Shown here: positions 20,797-30,798 of the stretch, in pieces
Layout of the letters: each line of letters starts with the position of its first letter
Position numbering within the stretch: position 1 is the stretch's first letter
Source: Brevibacterium sediminis
Lineage (GTDB): Bacteria; Actinomycetota; Actinomycetes; Actinomycetales; Brevibacteriaceae
Direction of reading: 5' to 3'
DNA length: 64,000 nucleotides
NCBI RefSeq assembly: GCF_013623905.1
Contig: NZ_JABKDD010000009.1
Coordinates: forward strand, 1-64,000
Position numbers and translations under genes: made by a program
The notes under the pieces: generated by a model
The model's database searches: none
Seen by the model: the letters and a program-made list of their open reading frames with translations, nothing else
What the model was told of the DNA's origin: nothing

Positions 20797-21249
20797 TCAG
20801 GCCTCGTTGGTGCTTCCGCCTGCAGCCTTGATCTTCTCGGCTGCGGAGCCGGAGAACTTGTCTGCAGTGATGTTCAGGGCAACGGTGATCTCACCGGTGC
20901 CGAGAACCTTGACGGGCTGCTTTGCACGCACAGCGCCCTTCTCCACGAGATCGGCGACGGTGACGTCTCCGCCCTCGGGGAACAGGCTGGACAGCTTGTC
21001 GAGGTTGACAACCTGGAACTCCACCTTGGCGGGGTTCTTGAATCCACGCAGCTTGGGCAGACGCATGTGCATCGGGGTCTGGCCGCCCTCGAAGCCGTGC
21101 GGAACCTGGTAGCGGGCCTTCGTGCCCTTGGTTCCGCGTCCGGCGGTCTTACCCTTCGAAGCCTCACCACGACCGACACGGGTCTTGGCGGTCTTGGCTC
21201 CGGGAGCAGGGCGCAGATCGTGCAGCTTCAGCGAGTCGTTGTTCGACAT
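20797..21249 (-). CDS. rplO: Large-subunit ribosomal protein uL15
   Basis: A 150-aa L15 with the Gly-rich basic N-terminal half ([25 protein letters not shown]) and [17 protein letters not shown], then a globular C-terminal part. It is the last gene before a terminator and starts 1 bp after rpmD. Confidence 0.97.
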   Translation of the reverse strand: MSNNDSLKLHDLRPAPGAKTAKTRVGRGEASKGKTAGRGTKGTKARYQVPHGFEGGQTPMHMRLPKLRGFKNPAKVEFQVVNLDKLSSLFPEGGDVTVADLVEKGAVRAKQPVKVLGTGEITVALNITADKFSGSAAEKIKAAGGSTNEA

Positions 21250-21250
21250 A

Positions 21251-21433
21251 TCAATCGACCTCTTCCACAGTCACGATGTGGCGGACAGCGTTGATCATTC
21301 CCCGGATCTCGGGGCGATCTTCCTGCACCACAACGTCGTTGGTCCGCTTGAGACCGAGCGAACGCAGCGTGTCACGCTGGCTCTGACGGTATCCGATTGC
21401 GGACTTGCGCTGAGTAATCTTGAGCTTTGCCAT
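21251..21433 (-). CDS. rpmD: Large-subunit ribosomal protein uL30
   Basis: A 60-aa L30 with [24 protein letters not shown] and the family C-terminus [11 protein letters not shown]. It follows rpsE with a stop/start overlap, in the standard rpsE-rpmD-rplO order. Confidence 0.97.
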   Translation of the reverse strand: MAKLKITQRKSAIGYRQSQRDTLRSLGLKRTNDVVVQEDRPEIRGMINAVRHIVTVEEVD

Positions 21434-22116
21434 CAGGACTTCGCCCCACTTTCAGCAGCTGCTCGCAGCAGTGCGTGCGGAGCAACTTCGTCGACGGGCA
21501 GGCCACGGCGAGCCGCGACCTCTTCCGGACGCTCAAGGCCCTTCAGCGCGGCGATCGCAGCGTGCACGATGTTGATCGCGTTCGCCGAGCCCAGCGACTT
21601 GGACAGGACGTCCTGGACGCCTGCCGCATCGAGGACCGCACGAACGGGTCCACCGGCGATGACACCGGTACCCGGAGCGGCCGGACGCAGCAGGACGACG
21701 CCTGCGGCTTCCTCGCCCTGGATAGGGTGCGGAATGGTCTTCTGGATGCGGGGAACGCGGAAGAAGTTCTTCTTCGCTTCCTCGACACCCTTGGCGATGG
21801 CGGCAGGAACTTCCTTCGCCTTGCCGTAGCCCATGCCGACCATGCCGTCGCCGTCACCGACCACGACGAGAGCCGTGAAGGAGAACCGACGTCCACCCTT
21901 GACGACCTTCGACACGCGGTTGATCGTGATGACGTGTTCGATGAACTGGTTCTTGTCTTCACGGTCGTTGCGACCACCGCGTCCACGGCCTTCGCCGCGT
22001 CCGCGACCCTGACCGCCCTGTCCACCCTGGCCGCGGCCACGGGAGGAACGGTCACCGCTGTTGTCGGTGCGGGTCTCAGCAGTTGCCTGCTGTTCCTTGT
22101 TCTCTTCAGTGCTCAT
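21433..22116 (-). CDS. rpsE: Small-subunit ribosomal protein uS5 with RG-rich N-terminal extension
   Basis: A 227-aa S5. The usual ~165-residue body starts around [20 protein letters not shown] and includes [15 protein letters not shown]. About 55 extra N-terminal residues are polar and Arg/Gly-rich ([16 protein letters not shown]). S5 helps form the mRNA entry channel. The ATG overlaps the rplR stop (ATGA). Confidence 0.97.
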   Translation of the reverse strand: MSTEENKEQQATAETRTDNSGDRSSRGRGQGGQGGQGRGRGEGRGRGGRNDREDKNQFIEHVITINRVSKVVKGGRRFSFTALVVVGDGDGMVGMGYGKAKEVPAAIAKGVEEAKKNFFRVPRIQKTIPHPIQGEEAAGVVLLRPAAPGTGVIAGGPVRAVLDAAGVQDVLSKSLGSANAINIVHAAIAALKGLERPEEVAARRGLPVDEVAPHALLRAAAESGAKS

Positions 22117-22493
22117 AGGGCCAATCCTCCTTCACGGGCACCTTCGGCGATTGCCTGCACACGGCCGTGGTAGGCATTGCCTCCACGGTCGAAGACGACG
22201 GAATCGATTCCGGCGTCCTTGGCGCGCTGAGCAACCAGCTCGCCCACCTTGCGGGCTTTGCCGGTCTTATCGCCTTCGAATGTCCGCAGGTCGGCTTCCA
22301 TGGTGGAGGCCGAGACCAGGGTCTTGCCGACGGTGTCGTCGATGACCTGGACGAAGACGTGGCGCGTGGAGCGAGTCACTGAGAGGCGAGGGCGCTCGGT
22401 CGTGCCGCTGACATGCTTGCGCAGTCGAGCGTGACGACGCTTGCGAGCAGCTGCCCTGCCTTTGCCGTAGCTTTCCTTCTTGCCAAAGGCCAT
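22113..22493 (-). CDS. rplR: Large-subunit ribosomal protein uL18
   Basis: A 126-aa 5S-rRNA-binding protein with [20 protein letters not shown] near the N-terminus and [20 protein letters not shown] at the end. Length and order (rplF-rplR-rpsE) are standard, and the junctions on both sides are a few bases or overlapping. Confidence 0.97.
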   Translation of the reverse strand: MAFGKKESYGKGRAAARKRRHARLRKHVSGTTERPRLSVTRSTRHVFVQVIDDTVGKTLVSASTMEADLRTFEGDKTGKARKVGELVAQRAKDAGIDSVVFDRGGNAYHGRVQAIAEGAREGGLAL

Positions 22494-22495
22494 CG

Positions 22496-23032
22496 TTACT
22501 TACCAGCCTTTCCGACCTTGCGACGGACGATTTCGCCGGCGTAGCGCACACCCTTGCCCTTATAAGGCTCGGGCTTGCGCAGCTTCCGGATGTTGGCAGC
22601 GGTCTCACCGACGAGCTGCTTGTCGATTCCGTGGACAGCAACCTTGGTCTGACCGTCGACGCTGAAGGAGATTCCCTCCGGCGGTTCGACGACGATCGGG
22701 TGGCTGTAGCCGAGGGCGAACTCGAGGTTCGATCCCTTGGCCAGGACACGGTAACCGGTTCCGACGATCTCGAGGGCCTTGGAGTAGCCATCGGTCACAC
22801 CGACGATCATGTTGTTGATGAGCGTGCGGGACAGTCCGTGCAGAGAACGCGATTCGCGCTCTTCGTCCGGACGGGCAACCGTGATGACACCGTCTTCGAG
22901 CGATACGGTGATCGGCTCGGCGATGGTGACGGACAGCTCGCCCTTAGGTCCCTTGACGGCGACATCCTGGCCGTCGACCTTGACCTCGACGCCGCTGGGA
23001 ACGGAGATCGGGTTCTTGCCAATACGTGACAT
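22496..23032 (-). CDS. rplF: Large-subunit ribosomal protein uL6
   Basis: A 178-aa L6, [19 protein letters not shown] at the start, and the C-terminal RNA-binding stretch [20 protein letters not shown]. Two alpha/beta domains are expected from the length. It precedes rplR by 2 bp. Confidence 0.97.
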   Translation of the reverse strand: MSRIGKNPISVPSGVEVKVDGQDVAVKGPKGELSVTIAEPITVSLEDGVITVARPDEERESRSLHGLSRTLINNMIVGVTDGYSKALEIVGTGYRVLAKGSNLEFALGYSHPIVVEPPEGISFSVDGQTKVAVHGIDKQLVGETAANIRKLRKPEPYKGKGVRYAGEIVRRKVGKAGK

Positions 23033-23049
23033 GTTCTTCTCTCCTTCCT

Positions 23050-23448
23050 TTACCAGACGTAGGCGAGGACTTCCCCACCCACACCCTTCTTGGCGGCCTG
23101 ACGGTCCGTCAGGAGGCCTGACGAGGTCGACAGGATGGCGATGCCGAGGCCGCCGAGAACCTTGGGCAGGTTCGTGGACTTCGCGTAGACGCGCAGTCCC
23201 GGCTTCGACACACGGCGCAGGCCGGCGATCGAACGTTCCCGGTTGGGTCCGAACTTCAGGTCCAGGAGCAGAGTCTTGCCGACTTCGGCGTCTTCGACGC
23301 TCCAGCCGGTGATGTAGCCCTCGGTCTTGAGGATCTCGGCGATGTTCGACTTGAGCTTCGAGAACGGCATACTGACGTCCTCGTGATAAGCCGAGTTGGC
23401 GTTGCGCAGACGCGTAAGCATGTCTGCGACTGGATCAGTCATTGTCAT
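23050..23448 (-). CDS. rpsH: Small-subunit ribosomal protein uS8
   Basis: A 132-aa S8 with [19 protein letters not shown] and the C-terminal [19 protein letters not shown] signature. In E. coli S8 is the translational repressor of the spc operon. It directly follows rplE, with no rpsN between. A second in-frame ATG lies two codons downstream of the chosen start. Confidence 0.97.
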   Translation of the reverse strand: MTMTDPVADMLTRLRNANSAYHEDVSMPFSKLKSNIAEILKTEGYITGWSVEDAEVGKTLLLDLKFGPNRERSIAGLRRVSKPGLRVYAKSTNLPKVLGGLGIAILSTSSGLLTDRQAAKKGVGGEVLAYVW

Positions 23449-23515
23449 TTGGGCACTTGCCCTTCCTCGTTACGGTTTCCGCCCACGTACTGTGCTTGGA
23501 CCTGCAACGTAGCGA

Positions 23516-24085
23516 TTATTTTTGTTTGAACGGGAACCCGAGGTGACGCAGCAGTGCACGTCCCTCGTCGTCGGTTGCCGCGGTGGTGACGACGGTGATA
23601 TCCATACCGCGGACGCGGTCGATCCGGTCCTGATCGATCTCGTGGAACATGGACTGTTCGGTGAGGCCGAAGGTGTAGTTACCGTTTCCGTCGAACTGAC
23701 GATCCGAGAGTCCGCGGAAGTCGCGGATACGCGGCAGTGCCAGAGTGATGACGCGGTCGATGAACTCCCACATCCGGGCTCCACGCATGGTGACGTGGGC
23801 GCCGATGGGCTGACCTTCGCGCAGCTTGAACTGTGCGATGGACTTGCGGGCACGTGTCACGACAGGCTTCTGACCGGTGATCAGAGTCAGGTCGTTGATC
23901 GCGCCTTCGATCATCTTGGAATCGCGTGCTGCGTCACCCACACCCATGTTCACGACGACCTTGGTCAGTCCGGGAACCTGCATGGGGTTGGCGTAGTTGA
24001 ACTCTTCCTGCAGCTTCGCAACGATCTCTTCGCGGTAAATCTGCTTGAGACGCGGTGCGGGACGGCTGGTGGTTGTTTCCGTCAT
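23516..24085 (-). CDS. rplE: Large-subunit ribosomal protein uL5
   Basis: A 189-aa 5S-rRNA-binding protein with [38 protein letters not shown] and [20 protein letters not shown]. About ten extra polar residues precede the E. coli-equivalent start. Its start overlaps the rplX stop. Confidence 0.97.
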   Translation of the reverse strand: MTETTTSRPAPRLKQIYREEIVAKLQEEFNYANPMQVPGLTKVVVNMGVGDAARDSKMIEGAINDLTLITGQKPVVTRARKSIAQFKLREGQPIGAHVTMRGARMWEFIDRVITLALPRIRDFRGLSDRQFDGNGNYTFGLTEQSMFHEIDQDRIDRVRGMDITVVTTAATDDEGRALLRHLGFPFKQK

Positions 24086-24453
24086 CAGATCTCCTCCCCG
24101 GTGCGACGCGAGATGCGAACTCGAACGGTCTTGGTGCGACCGTCGCGCTCGACGCTCTCTTCGCGGTATCCGACGCGGGTGGGCTTGTTGTCCTTGGGAT
24201 CAACGAGCGCCACGTTGGACACGTGGATGGGGGCTTCGTGGGTCTCACGGCCACCAGCGGTGCCGCCGGCCTGAGTCTGCGTAGCCTTCTTGTGCTTGAT
24301 CACGCGGTTGACGCCCTCAACGAGGACGCGGTTGCGTTCGGGGTAGACGGCAAGAACCTTGCCCTGCTTGCCACGATCGCCACCACGGGACTGCCGAGCG
24401 CCGGCGATGACCTGGACGAGGTCGCCCTTCTTGATCTTGAGCTTGTTCGCCAT
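24085..24453 (-). CDS. rplX: Large-subunit ribosomal protein uL24
   Basis: A 122-aa KOW-domain protein ([18 protein letters not shown]). A GTG two codons upstream overlaps the rplN stop, but the ATG at 24453 lies 10 nt from the GGAGG site and matches the family start [11 protein letters not shown], so it is preferred. Both starts give nearly the same protein. Confidence 0.95.
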   Translation of the reverse strand: MANKLKIKKGDLVQVIAGARQSRGGDRGKQGKVLAVYPERNRVLVEGVNRVIKHKKATQTQAGGTAGGRETHEAPIHVSNVALVDPKDNKPTRVGYREESVERDGRTKTVRVRISRRTGEEI

Positions 24454-24455
24454 GC

Positions 24456-24824
24456 TCACAACACCTCCGGTGCCAGGGAGACGATCTTCATGAACTTCTT
24501 GTCGCGGAGTTCGCGTCCCACGGGCCCGAAGATACGGGTTCCGCGTGGTTCCTCATCGTTCTTGAGGATGACAGCTGCATTCTCATCGAACTTGATGTAG
24601 GAGCCGTCGGGACGACGACGTTCCTTGGCAGTGCGAACGATGACGGCCTTGACGACGTCACCCTTCTTCACATTGCCGCCAGGGATTGCATCCTTGACGG
24701 TTGCCACGATGGTGTCACCGATCGAGGCGTAGCGCCGACCGGAGCCACCCAGGATCCTGATTGCCAGGATCTGCTTGGCGCCAGTGTTGTCGGCGACTTT
24801 GAGTCGCGACTCTTGCTGAATCAC
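24456..24824 (-). CDS. rplN: Large-subunit ribosomal protein uL14
   Basis: A 122-aa L14 beginning with a GTG codon ([18 protein letters not shown]), preceded by GGAGAAAATA. The family block [21 protein letters not shown] is intact. It is the first gene of the spc-type cluster and is separated from rpsQ by 144 bp containing a hairpin. Confidence 0.97.
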   Translation of the reverse strand: MIQQESRLKVADNTGAKQILAIRILGGSGRRYASIGDTIVATVKDAIPGGNVKKGDVVKAVIVRTAKERRRPDGSYIKFDENAAVILKNDEEPRGTRIFGPVGRELRDKKFMKIVSLAPEVL

Positions 24825-24910
24825 TATTTTCTCCTGTCGTCGCGCTGGTTCTCACGCCTGAGCGCGAGCCTTGCGGAACGGATTCATTGACATTTCACCC
24901 CGTTCCCGGT

Positions 24911-24954
24911 AGCCGCCCACGGCCTGCAGGAGGCCGCGGGCGGGACCGGGTGGG
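24911..24954 (-). terminator. Hairpin between rpsQ and rplN
   Basis: An imperfect GC-rich inverted repeat (GCCCACGGCCT with AGGCCGCGGGC, outer CCGGTA/GGACCGG) lies just past rpsQ. It marks the usual boundary between the S10 and spc operons and could end or attenuate S10 transcription. Confidence 0.5.
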
Positions 24955-24968
24955 TGGGGTGGCGTTGA

Positions 24969-25256
24969 CTACTTGGCGCGTTCGACGATTTCGACGAGCC
25001 GCCAACGCTTCGCGGCCGAAAGGGGCCGCGTCTCGGCCACGAGGACGAGGTCGCCGATGCCGGCGGTGTTCTCTTCGTCGTGAACCTTGTACTTGACCGA
25101 CTTGCGCATGACCTTGCCGTAGAGGCGGTGCTTCATGCGCTCCTCAACCTCGACGACGATGGTCTTGTCCATCTTGTCGGATACGACGTAGCCACGTGCG
25201 GTCTTGCGGGAGTTGCGTTCCGCAGCAGTGGACTCGGTGTTCGTGGTCTCCGCCAT
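24969..25256 (-). CDS. rpsQ: Small-subunit ribosomal protein uS17
   Basis: A 95-aa OB-fold protein with [18 protein letters not shown] and [23 protein letters not shown]. The N-terminus is extended by ~15 polar residues. The ATG at 25256 overlaps the rpmC stop as TGATG; a GTG one codon upstream is also possible. It is the last gene of the S10-type cluster. Confidence 0.96.
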   Translation of the reverse strand: MAETTNTESTAAERNSRKTARGYVVSDKMDKTIVVEVEERMKHRLYGKVMRKSVKYKVHDEENTAGIGDLVLVAETRPLSAAKRWRLVEIVERAK

Positions 25257-25507
25257 CACTTGCTCTCTTCCTTGGCATCAGCGGGGTTCGGACGGATGTC
25301 CAGCTCCCGTTCGTTGAGCACGGTGTAGATACGAGCGATGTCGCGACGCACGGCCTTGAGGCGACCGTGGCTCTCCAGCTGGCCGGTGGCCGACTGGAAA
25401 CGCAGGTTGAACAGCTCGGCCTTGGCCTTCTTGAGCTCTTCCTGCAGACGCTCGTTGTCGTAACCGTCAAGCGCGTCGATGGAAAGGTTCTTCGAACCGA
25501 TAGCCAT
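25256..25507 (-). CDS. rpmC: Large-subunit ribosomal protein uL29
   Basis: An 83-aa two-helix protein with [21 protein letters not shown] and [15 protein letters not shown]. The ATG at 25507 matches the usual short N-terminus. A GTG two codons upstream overlaps the rplP stop, the same arrangement seen at rplX. The C-terminal ~12 residues are acidic and extend past the family core. Confidence 0.96.
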   Translation of the reverse strand: MAIGSKNLSIDALDGYDNERLQEELKKAKAELFNLRFQSATGQLESHGRLKAVRRDIARIYTVLNERELDIRPNPADAKEESK

Positions 25508-25509
25508 TC

Positions 25510-25926
25510 TCACTCACCACCTTCGCGGGCCACGATACGGGCCTTCAGCGGAAGCTTATGGATCGCCAGGCGCAGAGCCTCGCGAGCAACTTCCTCGGAC
25601 ACACCGCCGAGTTCGAACATGACTCGACCGGGTTTGACATTGGCGATCCACCACTCCGGCGAACCCTTACCGGAACCCATGCGGGTTTCGGCAGGCTTCT
25701 TCGTCAGCGGGTGATCAGGGTAGATGTTGATCCACACCTTGCCGCCGCGCTTGATGTAGCGGGTCATGGCAATACGTGCGGCCTCGATCTGACGGTTGGT
25801 GACGTAAGCCGGCTCGAGAGCCTGGATGCCGTAGTCACCGAAGGACACCGTCGTGCCTCCCTTGGCGGCACCGCCCCGGTTGGGGTGGTGCTGCTTGCGG
25901 AATTTCACTCGACGAGGGATCAGCAT
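25510..25926 (-). CDS. rplP: Large-subunit ribosomal protein uL16
   Basis: A 138-aa L16, [19 protein letters not shown], with the [20 protein letters not shown] block near the tRNA-facing region. It sits between rpsC and rpmC in standard order, 3 bp from rpsC. Confidence 0.97.
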   Translation of the reverse strand: MLIPRRVKFRKQHHPNRGGAAKGGTTVSFGDYGIQALEPAYVTNRQIEAARIAMTRYIKRGGKVWINIYPDHPLTKKPAETRMGSGKGSPEWWIANVKPGRVMFELGGVSEEVAREALRLAIHKLPLKARIVAREGGE

Positions 25927-25929
25927 TTC

Positions 25930-26745
25930 TCAGCCCTCCGATCCGGCCTCAGCCGCGGGGGCTTCGGCGCTGTTCTCAGTATTACGGGCCTGGTCGCCAC
26001 GGCGCGGTGCGCCTTCCTGACCACGTCCGCGGCCTCCACGACCGCGCCCACGGCCACGCGGGCCACGAGCAGCAGGAGCCTTGGCCTGCTCGGCGGCAAG
26101 CTCCTTGTCGGTCATGTCGCCCTTGTAGATCCACACCTTGACGCCGATGCGTCCGAAAGTGGTGTGGGCTTCGTGAACGCCGAAGTCGATGTTCGCGCGC
26201 AGGGTGTGCAGCGGCACACGACCTTCGCGGTAGAACTCGGACCGGCTCATCTCAGCACCGCCGAGGCGGCCCGAGCACTGCACGCGGATGCCCTTGGCAC
26301 CTGCGCGCTGGGCGCTCTGGATCGCCTTGCGCATCGCGCGGCGGAAGGCCACGCGGCTGGCGAGCTGCTCGGCAACACCCTGGGCGACGAGCTGAGCGTC
26401 GACCTCGGGGTTCTTCACCTCAAGGATGTTGAGCTGAATCTGCTTGCCGGTGAGCTTTTCGAGCTGACCGCGGATGCGGTCTGCTTCGGCTCCGCGACGG
26501 CCGATGACGATGCCCGGGCGTGCGGTGTGGATGTCGACTCGGACACGGTCACGCGTGCGCTCGATGTTGACCTTCGAGATGCCGGCCCGTTCGAGGCCGG
26601 TGTTCATCATCTGGCGGATCTTGACATCTTCGAGCACGTAGTCGCGGTAGCGCTGCCCCGGCTTGGTCGAGTCAGCGAACCACTTCGACTTGTGATCCGT
26701 GGTGATTCCGAGTCGGAATCCATTCGGATTGATCTTCTGGCCCAT
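25930..26745 (-). CDS. rpsC: Small-subunit ribosomal protein uS3 with RG-rich C-terminal extension
   Basis: A 271-aa S3. The N-terminal domain starts [20 protein letters not shown]. The KH domain has [19 protein letters not shown], and the C-terminal domain has [20 protein letters not shown]. After about residue 220 a ~50-residue Arg/Gly-rich then acidic tail is added ([19 protein letters not shown]). S3 lines the mRNA entry tunnel with S4 and S5. Confidence 0.97.
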   Translation of the reverse strand: MGQKINPNGFRLGITTDHKSKWFADSTKPGQRYRDYVLEDVKIRQMMNTGLERAGISKVNIERTRDRVRVDIHTARPGIVIGRRGAEADRIRGQLEKLTGKQIQLNILEVKNPEVDAQLVAQGVAEQLASRVAFRRAMRKAIQSAQRAGAKGIRVQCSGRLGGAEMSRSEFYREGRVPLHTLRANIDFGVHEAHTTFGRIGVKVWIYKGDMTDKELAAEQAKAPAARGPRGRGRGRGGRGRGQEGAPRRGDQARNTENSAEAPAAEAGSEG

Positions 26746-27131
26746 TAACGGTTCCCCTTCCGGCTCTTGCGCTGAGGCAGGTCGTCACCGCTGGCCAGGA
26801 CCACTGTCACGTGGCTGGTGCGCTTCTCGATGCGAAAAGCGCGACCCTGGGCACGCGGACGGAACCGCTTCATGGTCGGCCCCTCGTCCACGAAGGCTTC
26901 GGAGATGACCAGTTCGTTCTCGTCGAACGCAACGCCTTCCTCGTCGGCCCGGACACGCGCATTGGCGATGCCGGAGGCCACGAGCTTGTAAATCGGATCT
27001 GATGCCGACTGTTCTGCAAACTTCAACACTGCAAGTGCTTCGGTCGCCTGCTGACCACGAATGAGGTCGATGACGCGCCGAGCCTTGCGAGGCGTAACGC
27101 GCAGGTACCGCGCCTTAGCCTTGGCTTCCAT
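26745..27131 (-). CDS. rplV: Large-subunit ribosomal protein uL22
   Basis: A 128-aa L22 with [21 protein letters not shown] and the exit-tunnel hairpin region [19 protein letters not shown]. Macrolide-resistance changes in other species map to that loop; none is evident here. The stop overlaps the rpsC start. Confidence 0.97.
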   Translation of the reverse strand: MEAKAKARYLRVTPRKARRVIDLIRGQQATEALAVLKFAEQSASDPIYKLVASGIANARVRADEEGVAFDENELVISEAFVDEGPTMKRFRPRAQGRAFRIEKRTSHVTVVLASGDDLPQRKSRKGNR

Positions 27132-27173
27132 CGCTTCCTTCTCTCTTCTCTAGGATCGAAAGAGTGCCCCGCC

Positions 27174-27455
27174 TCAGCGGCGGCGACCCTTGCGATCGTC
27201 CTTTTCGTGGCCACGGAACGTCCGTGTCGGTGCGAACTCGCCGAGCTTGTGTCCGACCATCGACTCAGTGATGAAGACGGGGACATGCTTGCGTCCGTCA
27301 TGTACTGCGATGGTGTGTCCCAGGAAGTCCGGGATGATCATCGAGCGACGAGACCATGTTTTGATGACATTTTTGGTGTTCTTCTCGTTCTGACGAGCCA
27401 CCTTCTGGAAGAGGTGTTCGTCGACGAAAGGACCCTTTTTGAGGCTACGAGGCAT
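27174..27455 (-). CDS. rpsS: Small-subunit ribosomal protein uS19
   Basis: A 93-aa S19, [19 protein letters not shown], with the conserved [20 protein letters not shown] and [14 protein letters not shown]. It binds 16S rRNA in the 30S head near S13. It starts 15 bp after rplB. Confidence 0.97.
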   Translation of the reverse strand: MPRSLKKGPFVDEHLFQKVARQNEKNTKNVIKTWSRRSMIIPDFLGHTIAVHDGRKHVPVFITESMVGHKLGEFAPTRTFRGHEKDDRKGRRR

Positions 27456-27470
27456 AAGTCAGTACTCCAA

Positions 27471-28307
27471 TCAGCGCTTCTTGCCGGTCCGGCGACGGCG
27501 CACGATGTACTTGTCGCTCTCTTTGTTCGGCCGGCGTGTGCGGCCCTCCAACTGACCCCACGGGCTGACTGGGTGACGACCACCCGAAGTACGGCCCTCG
27601 CCACCACCATGCGGGTGGTCGATCGGGTTCATCACGACACCGCGGACGGTCGGGCGCTTGCCCTTCCAACGCATGCGGCCTGCTTTGCCCCAGCTGATGT
27701 TCGACTGCTCGGCATTGCCGACCTCGCCGATCGTCGCACGGCAGCGCGCATCGACGTTGCGGATCTCGCCCGAAGGCATCCGCAGCTGTGCGAAACGGCC
27801 GTACTTAGCCACGAGCTGCACGGACGAACCGGCAGAGCGAGCGATCTTGGCACCGCCACCGGGACGCATTTCAACTGCGTGCACCACGGTGCCGACTGGG
27901 ATATTGCGCAGGGCAAGGTTGTTGCCCGGCTTGATGTCTGCACCCGGACCGGCTTCCACCTGTGCGCCCTGCTTGAGGTTCTGCGGGGCGATGATGTAGC
28001 GCTTCTCTCCGTCTGCATAGTGCAGCAGAGCGATGCGAGCCGTACGGTTCGGGTCATATTCGATGTGTGCGACCTTCGCCGGAACGCCATCTTTGTCATG
28101 GCGGCGGAAGTCGATGACACGGTACTGACGCTTGTGACCGCCGCCCTGATGGCGGGTGGTCACGCGTCCCTGGCTGTTGCGGCCGCCGCGCTTGGGCAGC
28201 GGGCGCAGAAGCGACTTCTCCGGTGTAGACCGGGTCACTTCGACGAAGTCGGCGACCGACGAGCCACGGCGGCCCGGGGTCGTCGGCTTGTGCTTACGGA
28301 TTCCCAT
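27471..28307 (-). CDS. rplB: Large-subunit ribosomal protein uL2
   Basis: A 278-aa L2 with [20 protein letters not shown] and the C-terminal functional loop [19 protein letters not shown] that carries the conserved His near the peptidyl-transferase centre. Length is standard. Confidence 0.97.
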   Translation of the reverse strand: MGIRKHKPTTPGRRGSSVADFVEVTRSTPEKSLLRPLPKRGGRNSQGRVTTRHQGGGHKRQYRVIDFRRHDKDGVPAKVAHIEYDPNRTARIALLHYADGEKRYIIAPQNLKQGAQVEAGPGADIKPGNNLALRNIPVGTVVHAVEMRPGGGAKIARSAGSSVQLVAKYGRFAQLRMPSGEIRNVDARCRATIGEVGNAEQSNISWGKAGRMRWKGKRPTVRGVVMNPIDHPHGGGEGRTSGGRHPVSPWGQLEGRTRRPNKESDKYIVRRRRTGKKR

Positions 28308-28337
28308 GAGTCTTGTCCTTCTTTGACGAAGGATCGC

Positions 28338-28637
28338 TTAGAGCGATCCACCGAAGATGTCGATCGATCCGTCCTTGAGGGCGACAATGGCACGCTTGGT
28401 GTCCTTGCGCTTTCCCCAACCGGTGCGGGTGCGGCGGCGCTTGCCCTGACGGTTCAGGGTGTTGACCTTGGCGACCTGCACATCGAAGATCGTTTCAATG
28501 GCTTGCTTGATCTCGGTTTTGTTCGAGTCCTGGTCGACGAGGAAGGTGTACTTGCCTTCGTCCATCAGGCTGTAGGTCTTCTCCGAGACGACCGGTGCGA
28601 CGATGATGTCGCGCGGGTCCTTGAAGTTCAGACTCAT
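28338..28637 (-). CDS. rplW: Large-subunit ribosomal protein uL23
   Basis: A 99-aa L23 with [26 protein letters not shown] and [20 protein letters not shown]. It lies at the exit of the nascent-chain tunnel, where trigger factor and SRP dock. The start overlaps the rplD stop (ATGA). Confidence 0.97.
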   Translation of the reverse strand: MSLNFKDPRDIIVAPVVSEKTYSLMDEGKYTFLVDQDSNKTEIKQAIETIFDVQVAKVNTLNRQGKRRRTRTGWGKRKDTKRAIVALKDGSIDIFGGSL

Positions 28638-29287
28638 GATGCGTCCTCCGATTTGCGGTTTCCGCTCAGGAACGCGGCAAGAGCTGCCTCGGTGAACACG
28701 ATGTCGTCGGCGAGCAGCACATCATAGGTGTTGAGCTGATCGGCGGTGAGCACGTGGACGTGGGGCAGATTGCGCACGCTCAGGTATGTGAGCTCGTCGT
28801 CACGATCGAGCACCACGAGGGTGTTCTTGCGTTCGGACAGACCGGCCAGTGCGGCCTTCGCCTGCTTGGTCGACGGGGCGTCGCCGGTGACCAGGTTCTT
28901 CATCACGAAGACCTGATCGAGGCGTGCACGATCCGACAGGGCTCCGCGCAGAGCGGCGGCCTTCATCTTCTTGGGGGTCCGCTGCGAGTAGTCGCGCGGG
29001 ACCGGTCCGTGCACGATTCCACCGCCGTTGTACTGGGGAGCGCGGATCGAACCCTGACGGGCGTTGCCGGTTCCCTTCTGACGGTAGGGCTTGCGACCGC
29101 CACCGCGAACTTCGGAGCGGGTCTTCGTCTTGTGCGTACCCTGACGGGCCGCAGCCAGCTGTGCAACGACGACCTGGTGGATCAGGGGCACATTGGTCGG
29201 CACACCGAAGACCTCGGCGGGCAGATCAACGGAGCCGGCCTTGGCACCAGCGGCATCGATGACGTCGACTGTCTTGACATCAGTCAT
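28634..29287 (-). CDS. rplD: Large-subunit ribosomal protein uL4
   Basis: A 217-aa L4 with the tunnel-lining extended loop region [34 protein letters not shown] and the family [20 protein letters not shown]. In E. coli L4 also represses its own operon through the S10 leader. The rpsJ leader here is structured and could serve the same purpose. Confidence 0.97.
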   Translation of the reverse strand: MTDVKTVDVIDAAGAKAGSVDLPAEVFGVPTNVPLIHQVVVAQLAAARQGTHKTKTRSEVRGGGRKPYRQKGTGNARQGSIRAPQYNGGGIVHGPVPRDYSQRTPKKMKAAALRGALSDRARLDQVFVMKNLVTGDAPSTKQAKAALAGLSERKNTLVVLDRDDELTYLSVRNLPHVHVLTADQLNTYDVLLADDIVFTEAALAAFLSGNRKSEDAS

Positions 29288-29292
29288 GACGT

Positions 29293-29967
29293 TCAGGCCT
29301 CCTTCGCGGCCGAGCGAACGAGGACGACTCCACCCTTGGGGCCGGGAACGGCGCCCTTGATGAGCAGGAAGTTGTTCTCGTTGTCCACGGCGTGGATCGT
29401 GAGGTTCTGGGTGGTGTGCTTGACAGCGCCCATACGGCCGGCCATGCGCATACCCTTGAACACGCGACCAGGTGTCGCGGCTCCGCCGATCGAACCTGGC
29501 TTGCGGTGGTTGCGGTGCTGACCGTGGGAGGCACCGACACCGGAGAAGCCGTGACGCTTCATGACACCGGCGGTTCCCTTGCCCTTGGTCTTCGCGGTCA
29601 CATCAACCTTGAGTCCGGCTTCGAACGTGTCGACGCCGAGTTCCTGGCCGAGCGCGTAGTCAGCAGCATCTGCAGTGCGCAGCTCGACGAGGTGACGGCG
29701 TGGGGTCACACCGGCCTTCTCGAAGTGGCCTGCAGTCGGCTTGTTGACCTTGCGAGGATCGATCTCGCCGAACGCGATCTGCACAGCGGGGTAACCATCG
29801 GTTTCCTCGTTGCGGACCTGGGTTACGACGTTGTTACCGGTGGCCACCACGGTCACCGGCACGAGGTTGTTCTGCTCATCCCAGACCTGGGTCATGCCCA
29901 GCTTGGTTCCCAGAAGGCCCTTGACCTTGCGGGTGGTCGGGAGAGCGGATGAACGAGTGTTCGCCAT
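29293..29967 (-). CDS. rplC: Large-subunit ribosomal protein uL3
   Basis: A 224-aa L3 with [16 protein letters not shown] at the start of the core and the C-terminal [23 protein letters not shown]. About 13 extra polar residues precede the usual start. It follows rpsJ by 11 bp. Confidence 0.97.
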   Translation of the reverse strand: MANTRSSALPTTRKVKGLLGTKLGMTQVWDEQNNLVPVTVVATGNNVVTQVRNEETDGYPAVQIAFGEIDPRKVNKPTAGHFEKAGVTPRRHLVELRTADAADYALGQELGVDTFEAGLKVDVTAKTKGKGTAGVMKRHGFSGVGASHGQHRNHRKPGSIGGAATPGRVFKGMRMAGRMGAVKHTTQNLTIHAVDNENNFLLIKGAVPGPKGGVVLVRSAAKEA

Positions 29968-29978
29968 TGCTGCCTCCC

Positions 29979-30287
29979 TTAGAGCTTGATCTCGATGTTG
30001 ACGTCGTCAGCGAGGTCGAGACGCATCAGCGAATCGACTGCCTTCGGCGTCGGGTCGACGATGTCGATCAGACGCTTGTGCGTGCGCATCTCGAAATGCT
30101 CACGGCTGTCCTTGTATTTGTGCGGCGAACGGATGACGCAGTAAACGTTCTTCTCCGTTGGCAACGGCACGGGGCCCACAACAGTCGCACCTGCGCGAGT
30201 GACGGTGTCCACGATCTTGCGTGCAGCACTGTCAATCACAGCGTGATCGTACGACTTGAGCCGAATGCGGATCTTCTGTCCCGCCAT
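29979..30287 (-). CDS. rpsJ: Small-subunit ribosomal protein uS10 (NusE)
   Basis: A 102-aa S10, [20 protein letters not shown], with the family block [27 protein letters not shown]10 also acts as NusE in transcription antitermination. It heads the S10-type operon behind a ~500-bp non-coding interval. Confidence 0.97.
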   Translation of the reverse strand: MAGQKIRIRLKSYDHAVIDSAARKIVDTVTRAGATVVGPVPLPTEKNVYCVIRSPHKYKDSREHFEMRTHKRLIDIVDPTPKAVDSLMRLDLADDVNIEIKL

Positions 30288-30798
30288 GGCGTCGTCTCTT
30301 TCTTTAGTTGCTTCCGGCCATCAACTCGCAGAGTGTCGGAGACTCTCTGCCGTCTGTGCCGGCTGACCATGACCGACCCCCGAGGTCGGGCGTGTCGGCT
30401 GGTCCTGGCGGAGAAATTCTCACTTCTCCCCCAAGCGCCGACGGCGCTTCTACTCATTGGCTGCTCGGTCCGAACCCGCATCATGCAGATTCATCGATCC
30501 GATAGTGTTTCAGGCTGTTCGCGGTATCACTACCGCAGTGCAGGGGTCAACGCCCAAAACGCAACTTCACTATCTTGTCATAGAGCACTTCACCCGCGCA
30601 ATTCCGGGGACGGCGGCTGTGAGGGAACTCTCAAGGACGGCGCGAACCCGAATCATGCCGGTCCCCATTCTGACGGCGCTGCGGAACTTCCCCAAACTGC
30701 ATCATCCTACCGGTGCTCGGCTGTTACGGTCCGAACATGCGGAAGGGCCGCAGTTCCGAAGAACTGCGGCCCTAGCCGGTGGTACTCAGTGAGTCAGA
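30288..30798. other. Long non-coding interval upstream of rpsJ (operon leader and promoter region)
   Basis: No credible gene in 511 bp. On the minus strand the first ~170 nt before rpsJ contain several short stems: 30373-30378/30384-30389, 30410-30415/30424-30429 and 30433-30439/30443-30449. A further stem, 30521-30526/30531-30536, lies beside a TTGACC box near 30550. I cannot pair that box with a convincing -10. The right end holds the tuf terminator. Confidence 0.45.
30744..30773 (-). terminator. Terminator after tuf
   Basis: A perfect 13-bp stem (30744-30756 with 30761-30773, loop CGAA) lies about 25 bp past the tuf stop and ends the str operon before the S10 leader begins. Confidence 0.75.

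Noticed and set aside
30457-30792. 111-codon plus-strand frame opposite the S10 leader
   Set aside because: It contains the tuf terminator, has no ribosome site and no known similarity; it is a chance open frame.
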